64,000 bases of DNA from Amoebidium appalachense (taxonomy: Eukaryota > Ichthyosporea). Positions 12,482-48,760 of the stretch are shown here, one piece after another; position 1 is the first letter of the stretch; every line of letters begins with the position of its first letter. Location: positions 2,418,001-2,482,000 of the forward strand of contig CAVNZM010000009.1 of NCBI GenBank assembly GCA_963693365.1, read 5' to 3'. The position numbers and the translations under genes are program-made. The notes under the pieces were generated by a model. The model was not told the origin of the DNA. It searched no databases and saw only the letters and a program-made list of their open reading frames with translations.

Positions 12482-12616
12482 CCCCCCCCGAAAAAAAAAA
12501 AGGAAAAAAAAAAAAAACGGTGCACACTGTCCTCCCTCTGTTTTCCAAGTTGTAGCCCAAACCCCATTTTCCCAACACATTCTTCACACCAGTCCGTCTC
12601 GCTTCGCATGCCCTTT

Positions 12617-12662
<46 letters not shown>

Positions 12663-12720
12663 CCCCCCACGCCCCCCACCCCACCGGGCGCCCTCCCCAC
12701 CAACACACACACCTGCATAT

Positions 12721-12757
<37 letters not shown>

Positions 12758-13465
12758 CGCTGCCCGCGCCCTGCCCGATATCACGATACTGCGGGAAGCG
12801 TTATTTTTGTCCCTCACAAACCAACCATTGTATATTAGTAATCACCCAATCACAACCAACCACTCTACATGATATTAACCCAATCACAACACGCAGGAGC
12901 TCAATAAGACGCACGATTGGTGCCTTCGCATCCACGTCGACGCCGCCAGCGGTGGTTTCATCGCCCCCTTCGTGCACCCAAATTTGGTGTGGGACTTCCG
13001 TCTCCCATTGGTCAAGAGCATCAATTTGAGCGGCCACAAATTTGGATTGGTCTATGCGGGGGTCGGGTGGGGTTTATGGAGAGAGAAGAAAGATCTGCCG
13101 GACGACCTTGCCTTCCACGTGAGCTATCTGGGGGGAGACCAGTGCTCCTACACCCTAAACTTCTCCCGGGGGGCAAGCCAGATCATTGCTCAGTACTACC
13201 AATTTGTCAGACTCGGTGTGAATCTGCCCCCCTCCCCCCTCCCTCCCTCCCCTTCCCCCCGTCAAACGGACCCCGGGACTTGGGTTTGTTTCCTTATAGT
13301 TACATTCGAGAACCAAGTGGGAAAATTGATTTAGTATTTGGGAAATTGTCCTTTACCTTTAGTTTAAGGTAGAAGAGAGCTCCTCCTCCACTTCCCCCTT
13401 ACCACTTTCTTCCCACGATTCTCACCTCCCTAAGTTGGATTTTTCCATTCAGGGGAACATCTCCA

Positions 13466-13507
<42 letters not shown>

Positions 13508-13709
13508 ACCCCCCTCCTTCCTTATCCCCCTCCCCCCCCTCCGCCCGCCCCCTCCCTCCCCTCCTGCCCCCTCCCCCCTCCCCCCATCCCCTGTCCGCTC
13601 TTGGTTTACCAACATCTCGTTCCATCTCCCTCCGTTTCTAACTCACACAGTAAGGATGTGAACAGACGTTCAACCCCCCCCCCCCCCCCCCTCCCCCCCC
13701 CCCCCCCCT

Positions 13710-13741
<32 letters not shown>

Positions 13742-14345
13742 CCTCCAACCTCCCCATCCTACCCGTATTCCAAACCGTTGATATAACTTAAATTCGTTAT
13801 TCCGCTTTCATTTTTTTTTTTTCTTCGTTCAATAATATACCTTCCCACCCATTTCCCATCCATTTCAATTTTTTTTCATTTATTATCCCATTTTTGATAT
13901 AGCTTCAATTTATTGCTCTCCATTTCATCCTTTTGTTATTTTGTCAATGACGTATTTATATCCTTCGGTGCAGGCTGGGAGGGCTACCAGGCCATCCTAT
14001 CCAACGGTATGCGCAATGCAGACTATCTGCGTGAACGACTGACCCAGCTAGGCCGGTTTTCATTGGTCGACACAGGCATGATGCCATTGGTGGCATTTGA
14101 GCTCTCAGACCCAAATGCCACCTACACTGTACATGAGCTGCAGGTAAAGTGCTTAACCCCCCCCCCCCCCCCCCCCCACAAAAAAAAAAAAAAAAAAAAA
14201 AGGAGGGAGGGAGGGATGGGGGAAGGGGGGGGGGGGGAGGAGAATAGACACCGTCCATGAGCTGCAGATGGAATCCAGAAACCCCCCCCCGGGGGAGAGG
14301 GGGGAGAATAGACACCGTCCATGAGCTGCAGATGGAATCCAGAAC

Positions 14346-14379
<34 letters not shown>

Positions 14380-15098
14380 TTCCACCCCACCCCAACACCC
14401 ACACCCCCCCCCCAAAAAAAAGAGATGGAGGGAGGAGAGGGATGGAGGGAAAGGGGGGAAGAAAGGGGGGGGGGGGGGGGGGGGTCGAAAGAGAGTAGAA
14501 GAGAGAGGGAGAGTGGAAGAGAGAGGGAGAGGGGAAGAGAGATAGAGAGGGAGAGGGGAAGGGAGAGCGGAGAGAGAGGGAATGAGATGTTGAGCAAATA
14601 TATATATCAGAACGTGCTCAGTGGGGTTGGGGAGGAAGGGACAGGGACAGGGGGGGGGGGGGGGGGGGGGGGGGAGAGGGGGGAGAGAGAGAGGGGAGAG
14701 GAGAGGGAGGGAGATGATTTTGGGCAAACACATAGATCAGAACGTGTATGTGGCACGCAGGGTCTGTAGACACGCACACACACCTCAACACACATTCATA
14801 CTAACGTTTCGAAGGACTTAGCACAACAATCCTCTTTTATTGCCCCTCCCCTTCCTCCTCCTCATCCTCCCCCCCTTTTTCTCTTTCGCCACAAGGTTTT
14901 CAAAAATCCTTAAGCAAGATTTCTAACCCAAAGTTTATGTTTTTAGGACCGCATGCGAGCCAGTGGGTGGATTGTGCCCGCCTACAAGTGCCCACCTGGT
15001 GCCGATGACCGTGAGATCATCCGAGTGGTTGTCAAGCAGAACTTCACCCACGATCTGATCGAAGACTTTGTGAAGGTACGGAAGGAACACAGGGGCTA

Positions 15099-15137
<39 letters not shown>

Positions 15138-15262
15138 TCCCCCCCAAAAAGCTGCACACACATGCGCGTAACGCACACACTCACACGCACATTCACAGGC
15201 GCACACGTACGCGCATACACACAGTGGCACACTGGTGTGCACACCTCCTTCCAGTGCAGCAT

Positions 15263-15322
<60 letters not shown>

Positions 15323-15750
15323 AAAGACCTTGTAGTTACGACGATAAATTATGTATGTACCTTACTCCTGAACTGAGGCAGACATTGTGGCACTTCCACG
15401 TCCCCTTCCCCCCCTCCCCCTACCCCCCCCCTTCCCCCACCAAAAAAATAAAATAAAAAATCCCCACTCCCCCCCCCCCCCCCCCTCCTCCCCCCTCCCC
15501 CCCCCTCCCCCCCGGGCCCCACACACACACACACACACAGGATCTGGACCAGGCCTGCCACCACCTCGAAGAAATGAGCAAAGTTCTTGGCCCTGCACCC
15601 AGAGCAGCCACCAAGAAGGAAGGGGGGCAGATTGCAGATGCGGCGGGAAGCCCAAATGCAGCCCTCCGCATGTGGAAGCACACGAGCACGGGAGTGGGGC
15701 ATGACCCGAAGAGGAAGCACGGTGGAAAGAAGCATCATCCTGTGTGCTGA
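9985..15750 (+). CDS. gad: Glutamate decarboxylase (PLP-dependent), 8 exons, 506 aa
   Basis: Converts L-glutamate to GABA and CO2. Exons: 9985-10257, 10714-10797, 11285-11448, 12269-12440, 12897-13215, 13974-14143, 14947-15075, 15541-15750; all phases match. Near-complete colinearity with bacterial and plant [52 protein letters not shown] (PLP-contacting Asp246), [15 protein letters not shown] with the Schiff-base Lys279, [16 protein letters not shown], and [13 protein letters not shown]. Length is slightly above the usual 460-500. The C-terminal ~45 residues are His/Lys-rich ([10 protein letters not shown]) with one Trp; whether this tail binds calmodulin as plant tails do cannot be judged. 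Exon 2 has an acceptor inside a 28-nt A-run. Intron 6 carries copies of the exon 6 end. Confidence 0.96.
10258..10713 (+). repeat. GAD intron 1 with T-run/G-run and terminal A-run
   Basis: Contains a T-run joined to a G-run at about 10398-10459, C-run plus short (CA)n at 10600-10631, and 28 consecutive A at 10685-10712. The last A and the next G form the acceptor. Confidence 0.8.
10805..10899 (+). repeat. Composite homopolymer: 73 C followed by 22 A
   Basis: Starts eight bases into GAD intron 2, whose donor lies at 10798. As given it is 73 consecutive C (10805-10877) then 22 A (10878-10899). It is the longest homopolymer in the window. Confidence 0.9.
11449..12268 (+). repeat. GAD intron 3 with repeated C-run/A-run composites
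   Basis: Donor GTATG leads straight into a C-run (11454-11478). More C-runs lie at 11611-11643 and 11837-11859. Two C-run/A-run composites lie at about 12025-12101 and 12153-12211. The acceptor is a normal TCCTGCAG. Confidence 0.8.
12441..12896 (+). repeat. GAD intron 4 with three C-runs
   Basis: The donor GTACGTTAA runs into a C-run (about 12450-12478). Further C-runs lie at 12619-12660 and 12722-12756. Confidence 0.8.
13216..13973 (+). repeat. GAD intron 5, C-rich then AT-rich
   Basis: C/CT-rich from the donor on, with a C-run/A-run composite at 13466-13508 and C-runs at about 13674-13740. The last 200 bp are T-rich and give a conventional acceptor TGCAG at 13969-13973. Confidence 0.8.
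14240..14345 (+). repeat. Two intronic copies of the GAD exon 6 end
   Basis: Exon 6 ends ACTGTACATGAGCTGCAG at 14143. Intron 6 holds ACCGTCCATGAGCTGCAG at about 14250-14267 and again at 14314-14331, each followed by ATGGAATCCAGAA and a C-run. The two intronic copies are nearly identical over a ~64-bp unit and differ from the exon at two positions. Confidence 0.9.
15076..15540 (+). repeat. GAD intron 7: C-runs and acceptor-adjacent (CA)n
   Basis: C-runs at about 15101-15134, 15264-15312 (then 13 A) and 15470-15485; the intron ends in a (CA)n array whose CAG (15538-15540) is the acceptor of the last exon. Confidence 0.8.
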
Positions 15751-17083
15751 TTGGTGGAGGGGGTTAACTTATGATGTCTCAGGGCTTTGATTGGTTAAAG
15801 GGGGTAACTGTGGTGCCACATTGGTTTAGTTTAAACCTTTTTTGTGAATGGGTGAAGGAATAAAAGTGGTGCTTGATTGGTTGAAGATTACACACTAGAC
15901 GTGAAAGGTGAAGGAACCGGAAGGAGTTGGGGGGGTTGGGGGGAGGGGGGGGAATGTGTTGTGTGTGTGTGGGTTTGGATCTCGAAAATTTCAGAACAAG
16001 ATTAGGACTGGAACAGCGACATTGGCGATTTCAGCCGTGTTCTATTGTTTTTATCTAGACGGTTTCATTGGTGGATTAAGTGGAGGATTAAGTAGATTAT
16101 TATTAATGAAAACAGTATTCCATCAGATGGGTGGATGGATGAAGGAGGAGGGGGGAGGGGGGTTTTTTTTTGTTGGATTTTTCGATATATGCTGTGCAGT
16201 GTGGTCGTATAAAGAGTAGTTTTAGCAGCACAGCATACCCTTGGCTACTGTAGGGATTTTTGCCTTTGCAAAAAATGTGCTTCATGGGCAACAATATGAA
16301 GCTCCTGTGGAAAACCCCGAGGCCCAAGGGCTCAAGTTTGATACCATGATATCTTTTCGGCGAATTTTCAATACAAAAATTACGACTGTCTTGCATGTCT
16401 GCTTCAAATGTAAAACCCCCAGTGTTTGGTCGGCCCACTGGTGCCATACATCGATATTGCTCCGCGTTGAGGACCAGGCCTCCCTGTACATAGGGCCCTG
16501 CAACGCAGAATATGAATTCGAAAGGAAAATAGTTAGTCCCTATTCATGTTTCTTCAACTTACACATTCAAAATGCATGACGCTCGTGTACATATACCTAT
16601 AGTTGCAAAGAAATGGGAGCTAAGTTGCATACATATTACATATATATTATAATAATATTTTTGTGGAATCCAATGTACACTACATGTGTGTGTGCACGGT
16701 TCCGTGCCTTTTCGAGGTATGTGTGTCATGTGCACGGTCCTATATAGTCTAAGATGAACGTGCCCCGGAGCTGACCTGTCTTTGTACATGCAATTTCATG
16801 ATATCGATGGATAAACTTATACATATGTATTATATGTGGGTGTCACTGACGCGTGCAGCTTCAAAACCTATTTATGGCAGGGTCTTGGTTATTACAGTAC
16901 CTATCAGTGTCGTTTTTCTTTTTTCATGGATGTATTTTTCTTTTTCTAGCTTTTTTTCGATGCGAGTGCGTGTGTGGTCTCTCTTTCTCCCTCTCTCTCC
17001 CTCTCCCTCTCTCTCTCTCAGCTCTCTCTCTCTCTCCCCCCCCCCCCCCCCCCCCCAAACTCTCTTGCTCTCTCTTTCTCCCC

Positions 17084-17144
<61 letters not shown>

Positions 17145-17219
17145 CGCGCGTGTGTGCATGCGTGTGCACGTGTATTTTTTCGTTTTTTTCTTCATTCCTC
17201 TTCCTCTTCTTCTTCTTCT

Positions 17220-17254
<35 letters not shown>

Positions 17255-17943
17255 TGGGGGGTAAGGGGGGGGGGGAGGGGGGGGGGGGAGAGGGGTAAGC
17301 ATTTTCTCAAGGATAAAAGGTCCATTTCCTCAAACACAAATCAAAGCGGAATAATTTAGACAGCATAAAAGTTTATTTTGTTCAGTTTTTAATGTGCTCC
17401 ACGCGAGATTTTGGTTCAAGTAAACGTATAACCACGTCTAACATAGTACAAATTAATCTTTTTCGGTGCATTCGTGCATGATCCCCCCCCCCCCCCCCCC
17501 CCCCCCCCCAAGAAAAAAAAAAGAAAAAAGAAAGAACACCACACACACCACAACCACCATCACACGACTTCTCCGTATCCGAACATAGCCAAAACCACTA
17601 CCATGAAATGATATCTCCGACAAGTATGTAGATATCAAAACCGTCCCAACTTGGGAGGGAAGATGTAATGACCCTTATGCGAGTGCTGATCATCATAAAA
17701 AGAAGTGTTGATATTACAGTAAGAATAAAGCGGACGTGTTTTCATCATGAGAACACATGCAGTAACGTTAGCATATATTTCGAGGAAATATATTTAAAAA
17801 TTTAGGCATTAGGCTAGAATAAAATCAACGACACGCACCGTCCTGGATTAACCTATCATATCAATATCGTATCACGTGCGACCACAACAAAAAGAAATTA
17901 GCCTCCCATGCACGATACATCTCCATAACTATCTGTATGCCCC

Positions 17944-17990
<47 letters not shown>

Positions 17991-18210
17991 ACACACACAC
18001 ACCACCACCACCACCACCACCACCACCACCACCACACACACACACAAAAAAAACAATAAAAAAGAAAGAAAAGAAGAAAAAAAACTCACAAAACACTCAT
18101 CTCCTCTTCTTTCCGTCCATACATCCATTCTACCCAAACCACACTTGCTACTCATTCTGTACCTTCCCAGCAGTTCGCAATGTGATTGGTGGGCCTGAGC
18201 CAATCAGCAA
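15751..18210. other. Convergent intergenic region between GAD and the MABP gene
   Basis: No gene seen. 15750-15885 repeats GATTGGT-like motifs four times. 16980-17095 is (CT)n with a C-run, 17088-17130 (GT)n, 17483-17510 a C-run then A-run, and 17943-18050 a C-run followed by (CA)n, (ACC)n and A-rich sequence. The remainder is unique-looking AT-rich DNA. Confidence 0.5.
15859..15864 (+). terminator. Candidate GAD polyadenylation signal AATAAA
   Basis: AATAAA lies about 110 bp past the GAD stop codon, a normal distance. Cleavage site not determined. Confidence 0.45.
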
Positions 18211-37184
<18,974 letters not shown>

Positions 37185-37709
37185 GTTGTTGTTAGAGAGG
37201 CCCCAGGCCAGACAATGGACTGAGTTTCGTCTGCAACCAGCGGTTAAACAGTTGATTGACGTGACTGTCGATTATGCCAACAGCACACTCAAGCCTAATT
37301 TGTTTCGCAGAAACAATCTGAAAAATAACAAGATTACAGGTGCTGATACTGCATATGCATGTGTAGTTAGGTATAGTAATGCTCCTTGTCGTATGCCTGA
37401 GACTCACAGCATGGTCTACTATCCTCTATAAGCATTTACGGGCTGGGCATATATACTGACGCCCCCACCTAATACTAGGCCTTCGTGTGAACAGGGGGTG
37501 CACAGGGTGTGATGTGTGAAGGTGTAAGTTTCAGTGTTTGTTCCTATGCTCTTTGCTCCGGCCTTTTTTTCCCTCTGAGATCGATTGGCCAACTCTGATC
37601 TCAGTGTTTGCGCAAACCCTGGATTGGAATGCGGCGTAAAAACTGCTTCGTGATTTGCGACGAATCCGGAGTCACCCTCGCCCCCCGGCGGCCCGGCCCC
37701 CCCTGGAAT

Positions 37710-37746
<37 letters not shown>

Positions 37747-38632
37747 TTCCCCCCCGATTTTTTTCCAGCCCTTCGAACCCCCTCCCCCCCCCTCTCCCCT
37801 CATGGCGGCCCCCCCCTCTCCCCTCCCCTCCTCGCCCACCACCACCACCACCACCGCCGCCCTTTTCCGCCCCTTCCTCCCCCCAGCTCTCCTACACTAG
37901 TCGCTGTGTCATATGTTTCTCTCCCTTGAGGTCCTCACTCCCCTTTTCAAACACCACCCCTCCCCCTCCCCCTCCCCCCACACCTGGCCACTCCCACTGT
38001 ATTCTACACTTTCTTACCTATTCTCCACCCCCACAATCCCCCTCCCCCCCCTCCCCCCTCCCCTTCTCTACCCCCTCCCTTCCCCAGGCCCTCCCTTAGG
38101 ATCCCTCCTTGCAAGCTTCGAAAACCAAGGATAGATCTGCTATTGTCTCAGTGCAGGGTCACTCACAGTGTTGCTCAGCAAGCAGGGTTTTATGAGGTAG
38201 AAGGAGCCTAACAGGGCCCAGTAGAGTCTGATGAAACCTATGTACTGCTTAAAGGACCTGGCAGGGCCGCACGAGATTGTGAGTTGCCCCTCTGGTTTGA
38301 GGCCGTAATCAATAGCACTGTTTCCACTCCTTAAGCTTTACCATACTCCGGTTTGAACCTACTCCCCCTTCCCCCCTCCCCACCTCCCCAGACCACGTCA
38401 GTCAGAGAAGGGGGGAGGGGGGGGGAGGGGGGAGGGGGGGGGGGGGGGGGAGGAGGGGGGAGGAAGAGGAACCAGAAATAACGATGTCATCCACAACTAT
38501 TTTCGGAAAAAGCTGGGAATTTCAAGAGGGATGTTTCAGGGGAACACAAGCCCAATTGGACAACGAACTTGCATAGTTGGTGCAATCACCGCTTTTATAT
38601 CAATTCAGCACAATTTGGAAGTAAAAAACTCG
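37185..38632. other. Region between zinc-finger 3' end and MABP gene start
   Basis: Should contain the MABP promoter and the zinc-finger 3' UTR. C-rich blocks cover 37710-38100 and a G-rich block 38408-38460. Short plus-strand ORFs here (for example 37608-38099) are mostly Pro-rich and not credible. Confidence 0.5.
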
Positions 38633-39430
38633 CTACTGCCTATCAAACAACCCTAGCGACCTCCCTGCACTATGAATGTTCATGTGGTAAGCGTAGTCAT
38701 CTGATGATTCAAACTCTGCCCCGCAACCTTCAAACGTGCATCGATAGAACCTCTCTTTTTCTGCAGGCTCGTTGTCATGAAAAAGGAGATGGTACTCATA
38801 ATCTTCGCTGGAATCAAAGCTCGCACCACATCCACCCCTACTACAACGAAAATTGATGAGCTCCTCGCCGTCTAGAAGGCCGTTATGCCTGCGCTCGTGA
38901 AACTCCAGGTCCTCAGTGGAGTCGAACGCTTCTGGGCAGCCCGGAAAAGAGCAGTGTAGGAACTCGAGGTCAGCAATGGTAGTGTTGTGGGTAGCTTGGT
39001 GAAAGGCGAAATCATCTGGTTGCCAGTAGACAGCTCCACATCCCTCTACGTCACAAACAATTTTTTTGGCGTCCAGAAGTTGAGCTAACAGCTGGATTGA
39101 TTCGCCCTCCTCGGCTTCGTCCGTGCGTACATTCTCATCGTTTTTCGCACGTTTGCTTGACGGACTCGTGCAGGGTTGAGTTTCAGACGGGCGTTTTTGC
39201 TGTATTTTAGAAGGCGTGAGGATGTGATTTGTGGTTCGAGAAGTAAAAATCGGTGCCTTTGCCTTCACGTTTGGTTGGGTGGTTTCTCTTTTCGTTGCTT
39301 GGTTTTCGCTCGATGGACGTTGCTGCGTGGGTTGCGTTTTGTGGCTACGGATGTGCTCTTTAACAGCACGGCTACCTCCTCCCTGGTCTATGGTGACACC
39401 ACAACCTCTAAACGGGCACTTGAACGTCAT
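38633..39430 (-). CDS. C2H2 zinc-finger protein, single exon, 265 aa
   Basis: Five TFIIIA-type fingers by cysteine/histidine spacing: C5-C10-H26-H30 (atypical long loop), C126-C131-H144-H148, C160-C165-H178-H182, C196-C201-H214-H218, C231-C236-H249-H253. Fingers 2-5 share the pattern C-x4-C-x12-H-x3-H. They are acidic around the loop (DSTEDLEFH, DSSEDYEYH, ESSDDYAYH), unlike classic DNA-binding fingers, so RNA or protein binding is as likely as DNA binding. Residues 31-120 are low-complexity, with a basic KRAK stretch that could be a nuclear signal. The start is the first ATG, directly before finger 1. Specific role unknown. Divergent from the dynactin gene. Confidence 0.75.
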   Translation of the reverse strand: MTFKCPFRGCGVTIDQGGGSRAVKEHIRSHKTQPTQQRPSSENQATKRETTQPNVKAKAPIFTSRTTNHILTPSKIQQKRPSETQPCTSPSSKRAKNDENVRTDEAEEGESIQLLAQLLDAKKIVCDVEGCGAVYWQPDDFAFHQATHNTTIADLEFLHCSFPGCPEAFDSTEDLEFHERRHNGLLDGEELINFRCSRGGCGASFDSSEDYEYHLLFHDNEPAEKERFYRCTFEGCGAEFESSDDYAYHMNIHSAGRSLGLFDRQ

Positions 39431-39972
39431 TTTCTACGACGACACTCTCCTAATTCTCTTTTTAAAATGTTTTCTTAACTTCGTAGAAACCACAACGTTG
39501 AATCCGTTGTTCTGTTTCTGTTGCTGACTGAGGTGTGTTCGTTCGGGATGTCCCAGTGGTCCCAGTGACGTTGGCCCCAATAGAAGTTGTTGGGCGCCAA
39601 AATCCGCATTCCTAAGTGTAAATGGTAAGATATAAGCACTGGTGATTGGTCTAGACCCATAGTCTAACTTTGCTTCCGCACTGATGACGCATGTATGCCT
39701 TTGACAGACGTAGTCACTGAAGACTACTTGCAACTACTTAATATAGACTATCCGGCGGCTTATGGGGAACTTTGAAAAAAAAATCGGACAAAAGAAGGAA
39801 ACCGGCGGCGACCGTCAGCTGACCGTTGAACCTTTGGCACAGTTACATCAGTAATCAGTAATCAGATGCAGTATAGAGGCTAAGCCAAAAAAACCCTTTA
39901 AACTGAAGTGAATATTATTTTAGCATCCTTGTCTTTGTTGCTCCTCATTCAGGAAGAAAACATCAGAAAAAG
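39431..39972. promoter_or_regulatory. Shared divergent promoter region (zinc-finger / dynactin p24)
   Basis: 542 bp between two divergent start codons, with no microsatellite. Contains GATTGG at 39644-39652, a CCAAT box in reverse. Bidirectional promoter use is inferred from layout only. Confidence 0.4.
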
Positions 39973-45409
<5,437 letters not shown>

Positions 45410-45761
45410 CATGTGTGATTTTATAAGCTACTTAACTATAATAGAAAGCAATGGTTGGACGCCTAAACTATTTGATTGGTGTGGATTGTGCTTCGTGCTT
45501 TTTTTTTTTTTAGTGGCGAGATTTATAGTCAATCCGCCCATGGTGTATGGTTTTTCGTCTTGTAGACTACTCAGTTGGTGAAGCCATGTCACAGCTGATA
45601 TGGTACTTTGGTGTGTTTTCTTTTGATGTTTTTTGCCATTGTGAAATGTGTAGCATGCAGTTTGTACGTACTTTATCTTACGGCCAGTTAAAGCGTGGTG
45701 CTTCTGATTAGCACTCTCTAAAAAAAGTTTGTTGGGTGGAGGCTTTTTTTTTTGTTGTTTT

Positions 45762-45808
<47 letters not shown>

Positions 45809-45925
45809 GGGATAATATGAGTTTTTGTTTTTATATTCTTTCTTCTCATTCTTTTTTTTTTTTGTTTATTTGTTTGTTTGTTTGTTTTTGTCTATTCGTT
45901 AGGGAGGACTTGGTTTGGGGTGTTT

Positions 45926-45965
<40 letters not shown>

Positions 45966-46408
45966 AATGATTGGAAACGGAGATATCGATGAGAGCTTTC
46001 TACCTTCCCATGCACGCGGGTATTTCTTGTTGGATAGCAGTCATATGGGAAACAGCTCTTCTGGAATGAATGACAAGGTATACAGGCCGCAATACAGTTC
46101 TGTGGTACATGATCTGTTTTTTTCTTATTTATTTAAGCATCCTACGGAACCAGTCTTCCAAAACAAAGCGTTTTTTCTTTCCCCCCCCCCCCCCAAACAC
46201 CACCACCACCACCACCACACACACACACACACACGCACACTCACATACACACACACACACAAAAAAAAAAAAAAACAGATGGTGAATGTGGTGGTGGTGA
46301 TGGTGGTGGGGAGGGGGAGGAAAAGGGGAGGGGGCGGCGGGGGGAGGGGCGCGGGGGGGGGGGGGGGGACCCAAGGTTTTTTTTTTTTTTTTCTTTCTTT
46401 TTTTTTTT

Positions 46409-46439
<31 letters not shown>

Positions 46440-47621
46440 GGGGGGAGGGGGGGGGGGGGGTTTGTAGCAAGCATGTGCACGTGTGAGCCTTGCTTCGGCC
46501 AATCTGCAGCAGTTCATGTCTGACCCAGTTTCGTGTCGCAGTGTGCACGCCCACATGCTACTACACCGGTAGCCGTATACACATTGCATTGTGAATCAGC
46601 CCCCCCCCCCCCCCCCCCCCCCCCCTCCCACCCTCCCTCCGAAATAGGTCTAAACGCCGGAAACCTCTAGGTATAGGGAGATCGACCCATAACCGGCTAA
46701 AAAATACAATATCTGATAATAATCTACCAAAATAAAAATATAAACCCAATAACAATAACCTTATGTGTGTCTGGGCCCTAAAACCCCCCGCTAGAGGGAC
46801 CTGACAACCCCTCTATGTCGCTTGGGGATTGAATCGTTCTCCCCTGATTTTACGTCATTGGATCGTGCTTTGTCCAATCAGACGCGAGGGGACTTCCGGC
46901 GTATGGACTAATGTGGAGCCTCCCTCCCTCCTCCCCTCCGCCGCCGCCCAAGCCCGGCGATCATGAAGCTAATCAATAGATTAGCGCGTAGGTGTGGGTG
47001 TGGGTGTATGTGTACATATGGTGGCGCTACTAATATGCTATGCTTATTAGTGTGTGATTATCATGGGCATGAATTGATGTTAAGTCATTCGGGTATACCC
47101 GTGTGCATGTGTCTCTGTCTGGGCATGCGCGCGGGCGCGCGCGGGCGTGTGTGTGTGTGTGTGTGTGCCCCACGATGTGTGCGAGCGCGTGAGCATCTGT
47201 TTCTGTTTTGTGTGGTGCGTGTGTCTGTTAGTGTCTGCCTCTACAAGTGGCACGCACCTGCACACAAGTGACACTGTGTGTGTCTCGTATGCATGCGTAA
47301 CATGTGTTTGCATGTTTACACACGTACGTGTACATGTGTATTTGACATGTCTGACGTAGGCACGCGTTGTTACACGTGTAGGCTGCCCAGAGCAGATCAA
47401 AGAGAGAGATGAGAGGGAGCCTCGGAGGAAGGAAGGTGGACCCCGGGGGAGGATCGATAATGACGGACAAATTTGCAAAAAGCACGGGGAGACCCCTATT
47501 TCCTACTTGTTTGAATTGTGTAATTAGTTTTTTTTTTGTTTTTTTTTTGCGCGCACGCCAAAACTTCCCGCCCGAAATTCTATATTTGGCTAATCGGTGC
47601 GATCGCGCGCGAATTGTTGGT

Positions 47622-47675
<54 letters not shown>

Positions 47676-47961
47676 TATTGAGATTGTGATGTTCCGAACG
47701 TGACTTTTTTTTTTGTTTCCAAGAATATCTATGACTGTAATCCAGAGACATTTTGAAAGACCTAGCGTGTACATACGACGGGCACTATTATGATCATGAT
47801 GTGTGCTTTAGTGATTGCTTTCTGTGCGCTTGAGTGTGCATGTGTTTGAGTGCATGGTGCTTGACTGCGTGCACGCAAGATATGTGTGACTGCGCGTGGT
47901 GTGGCCTTTTTTTTTAAAAAAAAGAAAAAGAAAACTGAAAATAAATACTATGATACACACA

Positions 47962-48056
<95 letters not shown>

Positions 48057-48214
48057 ACACACACACAGGTGCACTGCTACGTGTCGTCCACGCGGCAGCA
48101 TCCCATAACCTCAACGGCACAGCACAAGCACATGCACGGCATGCCACGATGGTGGCCAAATTTGGACTTCTAAATGGATAGGAGGGAAAAACGACAAATC
48201 GGAATCCAAAGTCA
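45410..48214. other. Gene-free stretch downstream of dynactin p24
   Basis: T-run/G-run composites at about 45750-45807 and 46378-46460, a G-run at 45930-45961, C-run at 46600-46624, (TA)n at 47624-47672 and (CA)n at 47953-48067. Unique-looking AT-rich DNA fills the gaps. No supported gene. Confidence 0.5.
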
Positions 48215-48289
48215 CTAACTAGTCGGTGGGACGAGGTTCAAGTTGCCCATGGGATCGATGAGCAGGATGCTGGCAGCCACCGGCACCCC
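48215..48289 (-). other. Candidate terminal exon of an unidentified minus-strand gene
   Basis: On the minus strand an acceptor TTGTTAG precedes 24 codons reading GVPVAASILLIDPMGNLNLV then PPTS and a TAG stop. The codon pattern looks protein-like, but no upstream exon could be joined and no family is recognised. Chance ORF remains quite possible. Confidence 0.25.
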
Positions 48290-48329
48290 CTAACAACCGG
48301 CCACATGTACATCAGCAGAGTCATATGCA

Positions 48330-48760
48330 TGCTCGCTGCGAGCTAAGTTATTCTGGAAAAACCCGAATCGTTCTGCAAAACGCAGTGTTATTTGGCAGAA
48401 GGAGAATTATTCTGCAAAAAACCCCTAAAAGAAGAATTCCTTAAAGGCAGAAATTCTGCAAAAAGAAGAATTAATCTGCATAAAACGTTAAAAGAAGAAC
48501 TCGCTTAACTGCAGCATGCGCAGAAATATTAATTATTCTGCATAAAACGTTAAAAGAAGAACTTGCTTAACTGCAGCATGCGCAGAAATATTAATTCTTC
48601 AAAAAGCAGACTTATTCGGCAAAAAAGGAAGTCTTTTTTGCTGCCACAAGCACAAGAATAATTCCATTTCAGCAGAATAATTCTGTGAAGAACAGAATCA
48701 TGCTGCCAAAAGCAGAATATTTCGGATTTACTTTTGTACGATAATTCTGCAGTGCAGAAT
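48330..48760. repeat. Complex repeat built on ATTCTGCAAAA motifs
   Basis: The motif (GAA)TTATTCTGCAAAA and variants (TTCTGGAAAA, TTCGGCAAAA, TTCTGCATAAAA) recur at least ten times. The region contains a clean 62-bp tandem duplication at 48476-48537 and 48538-48599. Not simple sequence, and not seen elsewhere in the window. Confidence 0.8.
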
